From: Prorocentrum cordatum
Lineage: Eukaryota > Sar > Dinophyceae > Prorocentrales > Prorocentraceae
Direction: 5' to 3'
NCBI GenBank assembly: GCA_963575745.1
Contig: CAUYUJ010014338.1
Location: 173,501-237,500 of the forward strand
Length of the DNA stretch: 64,000 nt
Shown here: piece by piece, positions 44,168 through 54,157 of the stretch
How the letters are laid out: every line of letters begins with the position of its first letter
Position numbering within the stretch: the first letter of the stretch is position 1
Program-made: the position numbers and the translations under genes
The notes under the pieces: model-generated
Database searches by the model: none
Told to the model about the DNA's origin: nothing
What the model saw: only the letters and a program-made list of their open reading frames with translations

Positions 44168-45875
44168 AACATGATCGACCCACGAACCCGGAAAGGAAAA
44201 TAGAAATGTAAGCCATGGCAGCGTTTCACAGACCCCTGATTGGGCGACGGGCAAATGCAATTCTTAGTGTATCGATCTTGATGTACCGTGCCGAAGGCTG
44301 TGCTGTGCAGCGCTGTTCTGAATTGCGATGTGCCGTGCCACGCTTGCGCTCTATAGCGTTGTGGATCGAGTCCTCCTTTGCATCGAGTCCTGACTGAACT
44401 GATCTGGATCTTAAGCTCGAGCTGCCTGAGCACATAACTAGTAGCTGCCCCGGAGCTGATTGACAGGGGAACATGCCAGGAGGACGCGCCGCTGCACGTC
44501 CCAAACGACATGCCAGGTGACGTGCTCTAGGGGACGCACCGCGGGACGTGCCAAGGGGACGCGCTACGGAACGTGCCAATGGACGTGCCACGGGACGTGC
44601 CAAGGGACGCGCCGCGCGACTACCAGGGGGACCCGCCACGGGGCGCGCCACGGAACGTGCCAAAGAACGTGCCAGGTTGCAATGCTGAATGTATCGATCT
44701 TGATGTACCGTGCCGAGGGCTGTGCTGTGCTGCGCCGTGCTGAACTGCGATGTGTCATGCCGCGATTATGCTGTATAGTGTTGTGGATCGAGTCCTCCTT
44801 TGCATCCGAGTCCTGACCGAACTGATCTGGATCTTAAGCTCGAGCTGCCCTAGCACATAGTAGCTGCCCCAGAGCTAAGTGACAGGAGAACATGCCAGGA
44901 GGACGCGCTGCTGAACGTCCCAAGGGACGCGCCAAGCGCGGTGCCAAGGGACGTGCCACGGGGACGCACCGCGGGACGTGCCGAGGAGACGCGCTACGGA
45001 ACGTGCCCATGGACTTGCCACGGGACGTGCCAGGGGACGCGCCGCGCGACGTGCCAGGGGGACTCGCCACGGTACGCGCGCCAGGATGCCAAAGAACGTG
45101 CCAAGTTGCAATGCTGAGTGTATCGATCTTGATGTACCGTGCCGAAGGCAGTGCTGTGCTGCGTCGTGCTGCACTGCGATGTGCCACGTGACGATTGTGC
45201 TTTGTAGAGTTGTGGATCGAGTCCTCCTTTGCATACGAGTCCTGACCGAACTGATCTGGATCTTAAGCTCGAGCTGCCTGAGCACACAGTCCACATAGTA
45301 GCTGCCCCAGAGCGAATCGACAAGGAAACATGCCAGGAAGACGCGCCGCGGAACGTTCCAAACGACGCGCCAAGCAACGTGCCAGGGGACGTGCCACGGG
45401 GACGCACCGCGGGACGTGCCAAGGGGACGCGCTACGGAACGTGCCAATGGACGTGCCACGGGACCTGCCAGGGGACGCGCCGCGCGACGTGCCAGGGGGA
45501 CTCGCCACGGGGCGCGCCACGGAACGTGCCAAAGAACGTGCCAAGTTGCAATGCTGAGTGAGTGTATCGATCTTGATGTACCCTGCCGAGGGCTGTGCTG
45601 TGCTGCGCCGTGCTGAACTGCGATGTGCCATGCCGCGATTATGCTGTATAGTGTTGTGGATCGAGTCCTCCGTTGCATCCGAGTCCTGACCGAACTGATC
45701 TGGATCTTAAGCACGTAGTCCCCATAGTAGCTGCCCCAGAGCGAACTGGCAAGGAAACATGCCAGGAAGACGCGCCGCGGAACGTTCCAAACGACGCGCC
45801 AGGCGACGTGCCAGGGGACGTATCACGGGGACGCACCGCGTGACGTGCCAAGGGGACGCGCTACAGAACGTGCTG
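44168..45875. repeat. 431-bp repeat block F (leader plus about 4 units)
   Basis: The leader AACATGATCGACCCACGAAC starts at 44,168. CTTGATGTACC(G/C)TGCCG occurs at about 44,278, 44,700, 45,130 and 45,575. The block closes with GCTACAGAACGTGCTGGGGA, as in block D. Confidence 0.85.
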
Positions 45876-46565
45876 GGGACAACCGTCGTGTTGGTGGCCT
45901 GGACACGTAAAAACACGGTGCCAGCTCGGGACAACCATGTTAGATACCCCCTGGGTGGCTTGGGCACGTACAAACACGTGGTTCCAGCTCGGGACAATCA
46001 TGTTAGAGATCTCCCTGGATGGCCTGAGCATGAAAAAACACGTGGTTCCAGCTCGGGACAGCATGTTAGATACCCCCCTGCGTGACCTGGATACGCTGAA
46101 TTCGCGCTCCCGCTCGAGAGATCCTCGCAACGTCTTCCCTGGAGAGGCCCCCGAAGCGCCCCCTGTTCAGAGCAAGAAAACATAACTTTTCTGTATTGGG
46201 ACATGTGTTCGGGTAGCGCTTTTCGGTCACCGTGCGTTTCCTCATAGTTCGGCGTTGGGCCCGACGCCATGTTAGATACCCCAACTCTGCAAAACCAGCG
46301 TTTTGCTCGAGACATCCTCAACACATTCTGAACAACAAGCGTTTCGCTCGAGACGTCCCCCAACTCTGCAAAACCAGCGTTTCGCTTGAGACATCCGCAA
46401 CAAATTATGAAAAACAAGCGTTTCGCCTGAGACGCCCTCAAAAATAATTCCGCTGGCCTCCTTTAAACTCGTCATTTATCGCAAAAGAACGCCGGCCATC
46501 TTCAAGTCGAAACCGGCGGCAACAAAACTAAAAAAGAACCCTGGGCCTACGCCCCTTCCGGGAAA
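45876..46565. repeat. 65-bp units, then segment duplicated from 14.38-14.85 kb
   Basis: Three GGTGGCCTGGACACG-type units are followed from 46,062 by sequence collinear with 14,378-14,765, then CTCGAGACATCC units and the CGCCGGCC / TTTATCGCAAAAGAA module ending near 46,565. Confidence 0.8.
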
Positions 46566-46786
46566 AAATGATCTACCACCCCCTCCCCACCCCAGGGTTG
46601 TCAGTCCACCTTTTCGCACTGCAATGTGCATGCGATTCTGCCCCTGTCGCCCATCCTATAAATGAACCCATAACATCCCTGGCAGGCCAGAATTCGCACC
46701 CCCCCCACTCCTCATCCTCTTCAAAACAAATATTACGCGCGCGCACTCGTAATTCACAAAATGATAAGTTTTCAACAGAACAACCT
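46566..46786. other. spacer, no gene seen
   Basis: C-rich with a CCCCCCCACTCCTCATCC stretch. Nothing is recognised. Confidence 0.4.
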
Positions 46787-48000
46787 TGCAGAGCGAATTG
46801 ACAAGGAAACATGCCAGGAAGACGCGCCGCTGAACGCTCCAAACGACGCGCCAAGCAACGTGCCAGGGGACGTGCCATGGGGTCGCACCGCGGGACGTGC
46901 CAAGGGGACGCGCTACGGAATTGCCAATCGATTTGCCACGGGATGTGCCAGGGGACGCGCCACGCGACGTGCCAAAGGGACTCGCCAAGGGACGCCCCAC
47001 GGAACGTGCCAAGGAACGTGCCAAGTTGCAATGCTGAGTGTATCGATCTTGATGTACCCTGCCGAAATCAGTGCTGTGCTGCGCCGTGCTGAACTGCGAT
47101 GTGCTATGCCGCGCTTGTGTTTTATAGCCTCGTGGATCGAGTCCTCCTTTGCATCCGAGTCCTGACCGAACCGATCTGGATCTTAAGCTCGAGCTGCCTG
47201 AACGCATAGCGGCTGCCCCAGATCGATTTGACAAGGGAACATGCCAGGAAGACGCCGCGGAATGTCTCAAGGGACGCGCCAGGCGACGTGCCAGGGGACG
47301 TGCCATGGGGCCGCACCGCGGGACGTGCCAAGGGGACGCGCTACGGAACGTGCCAATGGATGCGCCACGGGATGTGCCAGGGGACGCGCCACGCGACGTG
47401 CCAGGGGGACTCGCCACGGTACGCGCCCCACGGAACGTGCCAAGGAACGTGCCAAGTTGCAATGCTGAGTGTGTCGATATTGATGTACCGTGCCGAGGGC
47501 TGTTCTGTGCTGTGCTGCGCCGTGCTGAATTGCGATGTGCCATGCCGCGCTTGTGCTCTATAGCCTCGTGGATCGAGTCCTCCTTTGCATCCGAGTCCTG
47601 ACCGAACTGATCTGGATCTTAAGCTCGAGCTGCCTGAACGCATAGCGGCTGCCCCAGAGCTGACAAGGGGACATGCCAGGAGGACGCGTCGCGGAATGTC
47701 TCAAGGGACGCGCCAGGCGACGTGCCAGGGGACGTGCCATGGGGTCGCACCGCGGGACGTGCCAAGGGGACGCGCTACGGAACGTGAAAATGGATGCGCC
47801 ACGTGATGTGCCAAGGGGCGCGCCGCGCGACGTGCCAGGGGGACTCGCCAAGGGACGCCCCACGGAACGCGCCAAGGAAAGCGCCAAGTTGCAATGCTGA
47901 GCGTATCGATCTTGATGTACCCTACCGAAATCTGCGCTGTGCTGCGCCGTGCTGAATTGCGATCTGCCATGTCGCGATTGTGCCCTATAGCGTCGTCGAT
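46787..48000. repeat. 431-bp repeat block G (about 2.8 units, no leader)
   Basis: Three subrepeat halves (46,805-47,030, 47,240-47,460, 47,670-47,900) alternate with GCTGTGCTG / CTATAGC halves. The block begins inside a unit without the usual leader. Confidence 0.8.
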
Positions 48001-48102
48001 TCCTGCGAGCGGAACGTGAAAACAAGCATTTCGCCTGAGACATCCTCTGAATTCTGGCCCCCCACGAGGCCCCCGCTCGAGACATCAACAAATGTTTCAA
48101 AA
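48001..48102. repeat. CTCGAGACATC units
   Basis: GCGAGCGGAACGTGAAAACA, TTTCGCCTGAGACATCCTCT and CCCGCTCGAGACATC form a short copy of the array at 52.98-53.3 kb. Confidence 0.7.
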
Positions 48103-48984
48103 TTACGCTACCGAGGAACCCCACATACTTAATTTAAATCTTATGTGTTTACTGGAACTCCTCGACGGCAAGTACTCTGGATCAGAAGCTCGCTTGGCCG
48201 CGAATGCCTCGTACCATTTGACTGCTTTCGCATCCGCTTTCGTCAACAGGTTCTCGAGCTGAACTGATTCTCGCAGGCCTTGCGACCAAGGTACTTCTGC
48301 CCAACGGCGGTCCGTCGGAGCCAGCTCAGGGGGCAGCTGAATGCGTGGGGTACCCGTGGGACGAACAGAGGTAGCAAGCAGAAGTGCTGGGGACCGCTGA
48401 GGAGTGAAGGCCTGCATGGGCGTGCACTTGATAGGCGTGTCCTGCGCGGGCGTGGCAACGCCCCCGTTGCCGGCGTCGCCGACCCGCCGAACTTTCGCCA
48501 ACGGCGAGCCATCGCCATCCTCCGCACTGCCCCCCGGCTGATCAGCCGGGAACCCGCCGAACGAAGGGTTCAGCAAGTATGCCACCAGGCACTGCCTCCT
48601 CCTGCTATCGTCGTTCGTACCTTGATGCGGCAACTCGTTATACCTCATGTAAAGCGTCTCGGGCCACCAATTCTTCAGTTGACGGTGATAGGCATCGAAT
48701 GTGTTTCTTATCAGAGGCCCCTCGCAGCCACGCAAGCCTTCCAGGCTTACGTCGTCGCCCATTTCAGTCAGTGCGTTCTTCAGCTTCACGCGCGGGGGCG
48801 GCAGCTGTCCAATGTCAATTTTGGGCGGCATTGCTGCCGCGCGTAGGCCGGGCGGTTGTTGCCCGCAAGTTGGAGCACAGACAAATTTGCGCACATGCGA
48901 AGTCGTGCCGCGCCGGCTTGAGCCGCGATGTTTACGGATCAGGGTAAGACGCAAGCTCTCACGCGCAATGCGGTGGATAATCAC
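48103..48984 (-). CDS. hypothetical protein, function unknown
   Basis: A single uninterrupted minus frame of 293 codons. The likely start is the internal Met at codon 52 (ATG 48,829-48,831, MPPKIDIGQLPPPRVKLKNA), since the first 51 codons are Arg-rich and less protein-like. From there it has a charged helical part (residues to about 130, with RNTFDAYHRQLKNWWPETLY), a Gly/Ala/Pro/Thr linker and a second helical part (KADAKAVKWYEAFAAKRASD). No signal peptide, membrane segment, metal site or known domain is seen. It abuts the 90-bp satellite upstream and CTCGAG repeats downstream. It may be a host gene, an exon or a retroelement gag; no pol genes are adjacent. Confidence 0.5.
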   Translation of the reverse strand: MIIHRIARESLRLTLIRKHRGSSRRGTTSHVRKFVCAPTCGQQPPGLRAAAMPPKIDIGQLPPPRVKLKNALTEMGDDVSLEGLRGCEGPLIRNTFDAYHRQLKNWWPETLYMRYNELPHQGTNDDSRRRQCLVAYLLNPSFGGFPADQPGGSAEDGDGSPLAKVRRVGDAGNGGVATPAQDTPIKCTPMQAFTPQRSPALLLATSVRPTGTPRIQLPPELAPTDRRWAEVPWSQGLRESVQLENLLTKADAKAVKWYEAFAAKRASDPEYLPSRSSSKHIRFKLSMWGSSVA

Positions 48985-49014
48985 TGCACCAAGAGATCAC
49001 CCCCTGCGCTGGCC

Positions 49015-52000
49015 CTATAGTCCCGGGAGAGTGCCACGCCTGCTAAGCTTTGCGACAGTGTCGTGGGTGGCGGCCGCGCTCAGAGACCCCCTGTGGTGTC
49101 GAGAAAGTGCCGCGGCTGCAAGCTTTGCGCCAGTGTCGTGGATAGCGGCCGAGCTGAGAGACCACCCCCTGCCCACCCCCTTTGGTGTCGAGAAAGTGCC
49201 ACGCCTGCTAGGCTTCGCGCCAGTGTCGTGGATGGCGGCCGAGCTGAGAGACCAACCCCTGCGCACCCCCTGTGGTGTCGCGAAAGTGCCACGCCTGCTA
49301 GCCTTTGCGCCAGTGTCGTGGATAGCGGCCGAGCTGAGAAACCACCCCCTGCGCACCCCCTGTGGTGTCGAGAAAGTGCCACGCCTGCTAGGCTTTGCGA
49401 CAGTGTCGTGGATAGCGGCCGAGCTGAGAGACCACCCCCTGCGCACCCCCTGTGGTGTCGAGAAAGTGTGAGAATTGTGCGCTGTCTGGCTAGCCTGTGC
49501 GCCAGTGTCGTGGATAGCGGCCGAGCTGAGAGACCACCCCCTGCGCACCCCTGTGGGTGTCGAGAAAGTGCCACGCCTGCTAGGCTTTGCGCCAGTGTCG
49601 TGGATAGCGGCCGAGCTGAGAGACCACCCCCTGCGCACCCCCTGTGGTGTCGAGAAAGTGCCACGCCTGCTAGGCTTTGCGCCAGTGTCGTGGATAGCGG
49701 CCGAGCTGAGAGACCACCCCCTGCCCACCCCCTTTGGTGTCGAGAAAGTGCCACGCCTGCTAGGCTTTGCGCCAGTGTCGTGGATAGCGGCCGAGCTGAG
49801 AGACCACCCCCTGCGCACCCCCTGTGGTGTCGAGAAAGTGCCACGCCTGCTAGGCTTTGCGCCAGTGTCGTGGATAGCGGCCGAGCTGAGAGACCACCCC
49901 CTGCGCACCCCCTGTGGTGTCGAGAAAGTGCCACGCCTGCTAGGCTTTGCGCCAGTGTCGTGGATAGCGGCCGAGCTGAGAGACCACCCCCTGCGCACCC
50001 CCTGTGGTGTCGAGAAAGTGCCACGCCTGCTAGGCTTTGCGCCAGTGTCGTGGATAGCGGCCGAGCTGAGAGACCACCCCCTGCGAGAAAGTGCCACGCC
50101 TGCCTTTGCGCAGTGTCGTGGATAGCGGCCGAGCTGAGAGACCACCCCCTGCGGTGTCGAGAAAGTGCCACGCTCTGCTAGGCTTTGCGCCAGTGTGCTA
50201 GGGTGGATAGCGGCCGAGCTGAGAGACCACCCCCTGCACCCCCTGTGGTGTCGAGAAAGTGCCACGCCTGCTAGGCTTTGCGCCAGTGTCGTGGATAGCG
50301 GCCGAGCTGAGAGACCACCCCCTGCGCACCCCCTGTGGTGTCGAGAAAGTGCCACGCCTGCTAGGCTTTGCGCCAGTGTCGTGGATAGCGGCCGAGCTGA
50401 GAGACCACCCCCTGCCCACCCCCTGTGGTGTGCCACGAGCTAGTGCCACGCCTGCTAGGCTTTGTCGTGGATAGCGGCCGAGCTGAGAGACCACCCCCTG
50501 CGCACCCCCTGTGGTGTCGAGAAAGTGCCACGCCTGCTAGCCTTTGCGCCAGTGTCGTGGATAGCGGCCGAGCTGAGAGACCACCCCCTGCGCACCCCCT
50601 GTGGTGTCGAGAGAGTGCCACGCCTGCTAGGCTTTGCGCCAGTGTCGTGGATAGCGGCCGAGCTGAGAGACCACCCCCTGCGCACCCCCTGTGGTGTCGA
50701 GAAAGTGCCACGCCTGCTAGCCTTTGCGCCAGTGTCGTGGATAGGGACCGCGGTGAGAGACCACCCCCTGCGCACCCCCTGTGGTGTCGAGAAAGTGCCA
50801 CGCCTGCTAGGCTTTGCGCCAGTGTCGTGGATAGCGGCCGAGCTGAGAGACCACCCCCTGCGCACCCCCTGTGGTGTCGAGAAAGTGCCACGCCTGCTAG
50901 GCTTTGCGCCAGTGTCGTGGATAGCGGCCGAGCTGAGAGACCACCCCCTGCCCACCCCCTGTGGTGTCGAGAGAGTGCCACGTCTGCTAGGCTTTGCGCC
51001 AGTGTCGTGGATAGCGGCCGAGCTGAGAGACCACCCCCTGCCCACCCCTCTTGGTGTCGAGCAAGCGCCACGCCTGCTAGGCTTTGCGCCAATGTCGCGG
51101 ATAGCGGCCGAACTGAGAGACCACCCCCTCCGCACCCCTTGTGGTGTCGAGAAAGTGCCACGCCTGCTAGCCTTTGCGCCAGTGTCGTGGATAGGGACTG
51201 AGCTGAGAGACCACCCCCTGCGCACCCCCTGTGGTGTCGAGAAAGTGCCACGCTTGCCAGGCTTTGCGCCAGTGCCACGAGCTGTGCTGTGCTGTGCTGA
51301 GCTGAGCAGTGCTAGGCTGTGCTGAGCTGTGCTGAGCTGTGCCGTGTCCTGTGGTGTCGAGAAAGTGCCACGCCTGCTGGCCTTTTGCGCCAGTGTCGTG
51401 GATAGGGACCGCGGTGAGGGACCACCCCCTGCGCACCCCCTGTGGTGCCGAGAAAGTGCCACGCCTGCTAGGCTTTGCGCCAGTGTCGTGGATAGCGGCC
51501 GAGCTGAGAGACCACCCCCTGCCCACCCCCTTTGGTGTCGAGAGAGTGCCACGCCTGCTAGGCTTTGCGCCAGTGTCGTGGATAGCGGCCGAGCTGAGAG
51601 ACCACCCCCTGCGCACCCCCTGTGGTGTCGAGAAAGTGCCACGCCTGCTAGCCTTTGTCGCTGTCGTGGGCTTTGCGCCAGTGTCGTGGATAGCGGCCGA
51701 GCTGAGAGACCACCACTCCCTTTGGTGTCGAGAAAGTGCCACGCCTGCTAGGCTTTGCGCCAGTGTCGTGGATAGCGGCCGAGCTGAGAGACCACCCCCT
51801 GCGCACCCCTTGGGTGTCGAGAAAGTGCCACGCCTGCTAGGCTTTGCGCCAGTGTCGTGGATAGCGGCCGAGCTGAGAGACCACCCCCTGCGCACCCCCT
51901 GTGGTGTCGAGAAAGTGCCACGCCTGCTAGGCTTTGCGCCAGTGTCGTGGATAGCGGCCGAGCTGAGAGACCACCCCCTGCGCACCCCCTGTGGTGTCGA

Positions 52001-52575
52001 GAAAGTGCCACGCCTGCTAGGCTTTGCGCCAGTGTCGTGGATAGCGGCCGAGCTGAGAGACCACCCCCTGCGCACCCCCTGTGGTGTCGAGAAAGTGCCA
52101 CGCCTGCTAGCCTTTGCGCCAGTGTCGTGGATAGCGGCCGAGCTGAGAGACCACCCCCTGCGCACCCCCTGTGGTGTCGAGAAAGTGCCACGCCTGCTAG
52201 GCTTTGCGCCAGTGTCGTGGATAGCGGCCGAGCTGAGAGACCACCCCCTGCCCACCCCCTGTGGTGTCGAGAAAGTGCCACGCCTGCTAGGCTTTGCGCC
52301 AATGTCGTGGATAGCGGCCGAGCTGAGAGACCACCCCCTGCCCACCCCCTGTGGTGTCGAGAGAGTGCCACGTCTGCTAGGCTTTGCGCCAGTGTCGTGG
52401 ATAGCGGCCGAACTGAGAGACCACCCCCTGCGCACCCCCTGTGGTGTCGAGAAAGTGCCACGCCTGCTAGCCTTTGCGCCAATGTCGTGGATAGGGACCG
52501 AGCTGAGAGACCACCCCCTGCGCACCCCCTGTGGTGTCGAGAAAGTGCCACGCTTGCTAGGCTTTGCGCCAGTTC
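49015..52575. repeat. 90-bp satellite array, about 39 copies
   Basis: A unit with GTGTCGTGGATAGCGGCCGA, GAGAGACCACCCCCTGCGCA, CCCCCTGTGGTGTCGAGAAA and GTGCCACGCCTGCTAGGCTT repeats at exactly 90 bp over long stretches (for example 49,801 and 49,891). Shortened units occur near 49,470, 50,085, 50,205, 50,435 and 51,650. Frames of 200-540 codons are open on both strands because 90 is a multiple of three; they are not annotated as genes. A higher-order structure is described in the findings. Confidence 0.95.
51275..51350. repeat. CTGTG/CTGAG pentanucleotide tract inside the satellite
   Basis: CCACGAGCTGTGCTGTGCTG followed by mixed GTGCT and GAGCT units. It interrupts the 90-bp array. Confidence 0.9.
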
Positions 52576-52735
52576 CACGAGCTGTGCTGTGCTGTGCTGA
52601 GCTGAGCCGTGCTGTGCTGTGCTGAGCTGTGCTGAGCTGTGCTGCGTGCTGAGCTGAGCTGAGCTGTGTGCTGTGCTGAGCTGAGCTGTGCTGTGCTGTG
52701 CTGTGCTGTTCTGAGCTGAGCTGTGCTGTACGAAG
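52576..52735. repeat. CTGTG/CTGAG pentanucleotide tract ending the satellite
   Basis: The same sequence as the internal tract, longer (about 155 bp). It forms the right end of the array. Confidence 0.9.
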
Positions 52736-53455
52736 AGTGAGGTGTGTGTCGCGGGTGCGGCGCGGCAGGGAAGAAAACCAGAACCCCACGAAGCATGTGG
52801 GGAACTAGCATTTCGCTCGAGACATCCTCAACACATTATTGAAAAACAAGCGTTTCGCTCGAGACATCCGGTCAAAATCCAAGGAAATCCGTGACTAACA
52901 AACGAATTAGTCTAGACATCGTATAAATTCCTGCGCGCGGGACGCGGCACGCGCGAGACATCCTCGGAATTCCTGCGAGCGGAACGTGAAAACAAGCATT
53001 ACGCTTGATACATCCTTTGAATCCTGGCCCCCCACGAGGCCCCCGCTCGAGACACCCACCAACATTGCAAAACCAGCGTTTCGATCGAGAAATCCTCAAC
53101 ACACTATTGAAAAACAAACGTGTCGCTCGAGACACCCGGTCAAAATCCAAGGAAATCCGAAACAAACAAACGAAGTAGTCGAGACATCCTCAAAATTCCT
53201 GCGCGTGGGACGCGGCACGCGCGAGACATCCTTGGAATTCCTGCGAGCGGAACGTGAAAACAAGCATTTCGCTTGAGACATCCTTTGAATTCTGGCCCCC
53301 CCACAAGGCTCCCGCTCGAGACATCCACCAATTTTGTAAAACCAGCTTTTCGCTCTAGACATCCTCAACAAATTATTGGGAAACAAGCGTTTCGCTCGAG
53401 ACACCCTGTCAAAATCCAAGGACATCCAGAAACAAACAAACAAATTAGTCGAAAC
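52736..53455. repeat. CTCGAGACATCC higher-order array (about 240-bp units)
   Basis: About three units each contain AGCGTTTCGCTCGAGACATC, a GTCAAAATCCAAGGAAATCC stretch, ACAAACAAACGAA-TAGTC, CGGGACGCGGCACGCGCGAG and GAGCGGAACGTGAAAACAAG. The spacing is about 240-260 bp. Confidence 0.8.
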
Positions 53456-53869
53456 ATCTTCAAAATTCCTGCGCGCGGGACGCGGCACGCGCGAGACATC
53501 CTCTGAATTCCTACGCGCGGAAAGCTTTTCCGCGTCGCGGTCGGGGCTCTGGATCTTGTTTTTTTTTTTTGTTCCGAAGATTCTGGTAAAAGTGGCCCGC
53601 ACCGCCTTTTTCACTAAGGAAAGCGGTGGTCTGCGGACTCCGTTATTTATCGAGGATCCGAGGTGGGGGGTAGACTCTCCTCGAGCGGGCCCGCGCGGAA
53701 CGCATTTTTCACGCCGATCGGACTTTACCTAATATTTTGTCTAGCGGACATCTGCCGGCCCTCTTCCGGGGGGGGATAAATCATCTAAAAGATAACCCTG
53801 GGCCTGCATCCTGTCCGGGAATAAGCCTCCGCCTGCGCTCCTGCGACTTCTTACCTGACACTCTGCTTT
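53456..53869. repeat. composite dispersed module, copy 3
   Basis: GGACGCGGCACGCGCGAGAC, TTTTCCGCGTCGCGGTCGGG, a T-tract, GTTATTTATCGAGGATCCGA and CTGCCGGCCC, in the order of the copies at 7.3 and 16.1 kb. It abuts the Copia target site. Confidence 0.75.
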
Positions 53870-53874
53870 CTCAG
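53870..53874. repeat. target site duplication CTCAG (left)
   Basis: CTCAG immediately precedes the left LTR and is repeated at 62,158-62,162. Confidence 0.9.
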
Positions 53875-54157
53875 TGAAAAACCCACGATACTGATGACGA
53901 GCTCCTCCTTGGATATCTTCCCGATGGCGCGTCACAGTCGAGCGCCGGCGAAAGCAAGGTCTCCCGTGGAGACCAGCAACAGGATTGAAGTAGAAGAGGG
54001 CGGGAATATCTGGACTCTTCTGAGTGGGTTCGGGAGGGAAACGGGGTAAGCCAGCCCGAGCACAAGATGGCTGCAGAAACAACATATGGGCGCTGGGCTG
54101 GGGAGACACTGGGGCTGAAGGGAAGGGCGTCTGGGCACTAGACTCAGGAACTTTACA
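53875..54157 (-). repeat. LTR (3' LTR of the element)
   Basis: On the element's strand it starts TGTAAAG and ends in TTTTTCA. It ends the element downstream of RNase H. Purine-rich sequence (GAAGGGAACAGAGA) lies just outside it on the element's strand, a weak polypurine-tract candidate. Confidence 0.92.

Noticed and set aside
49015-52789. Open frames of 200-540 codons on both strands of the 90-bp array
   Set aside because: The period is a multiple of three and the unit lacks stops in several frames, so the frames are automatic. Shortened units shift frames without any sign of correction.
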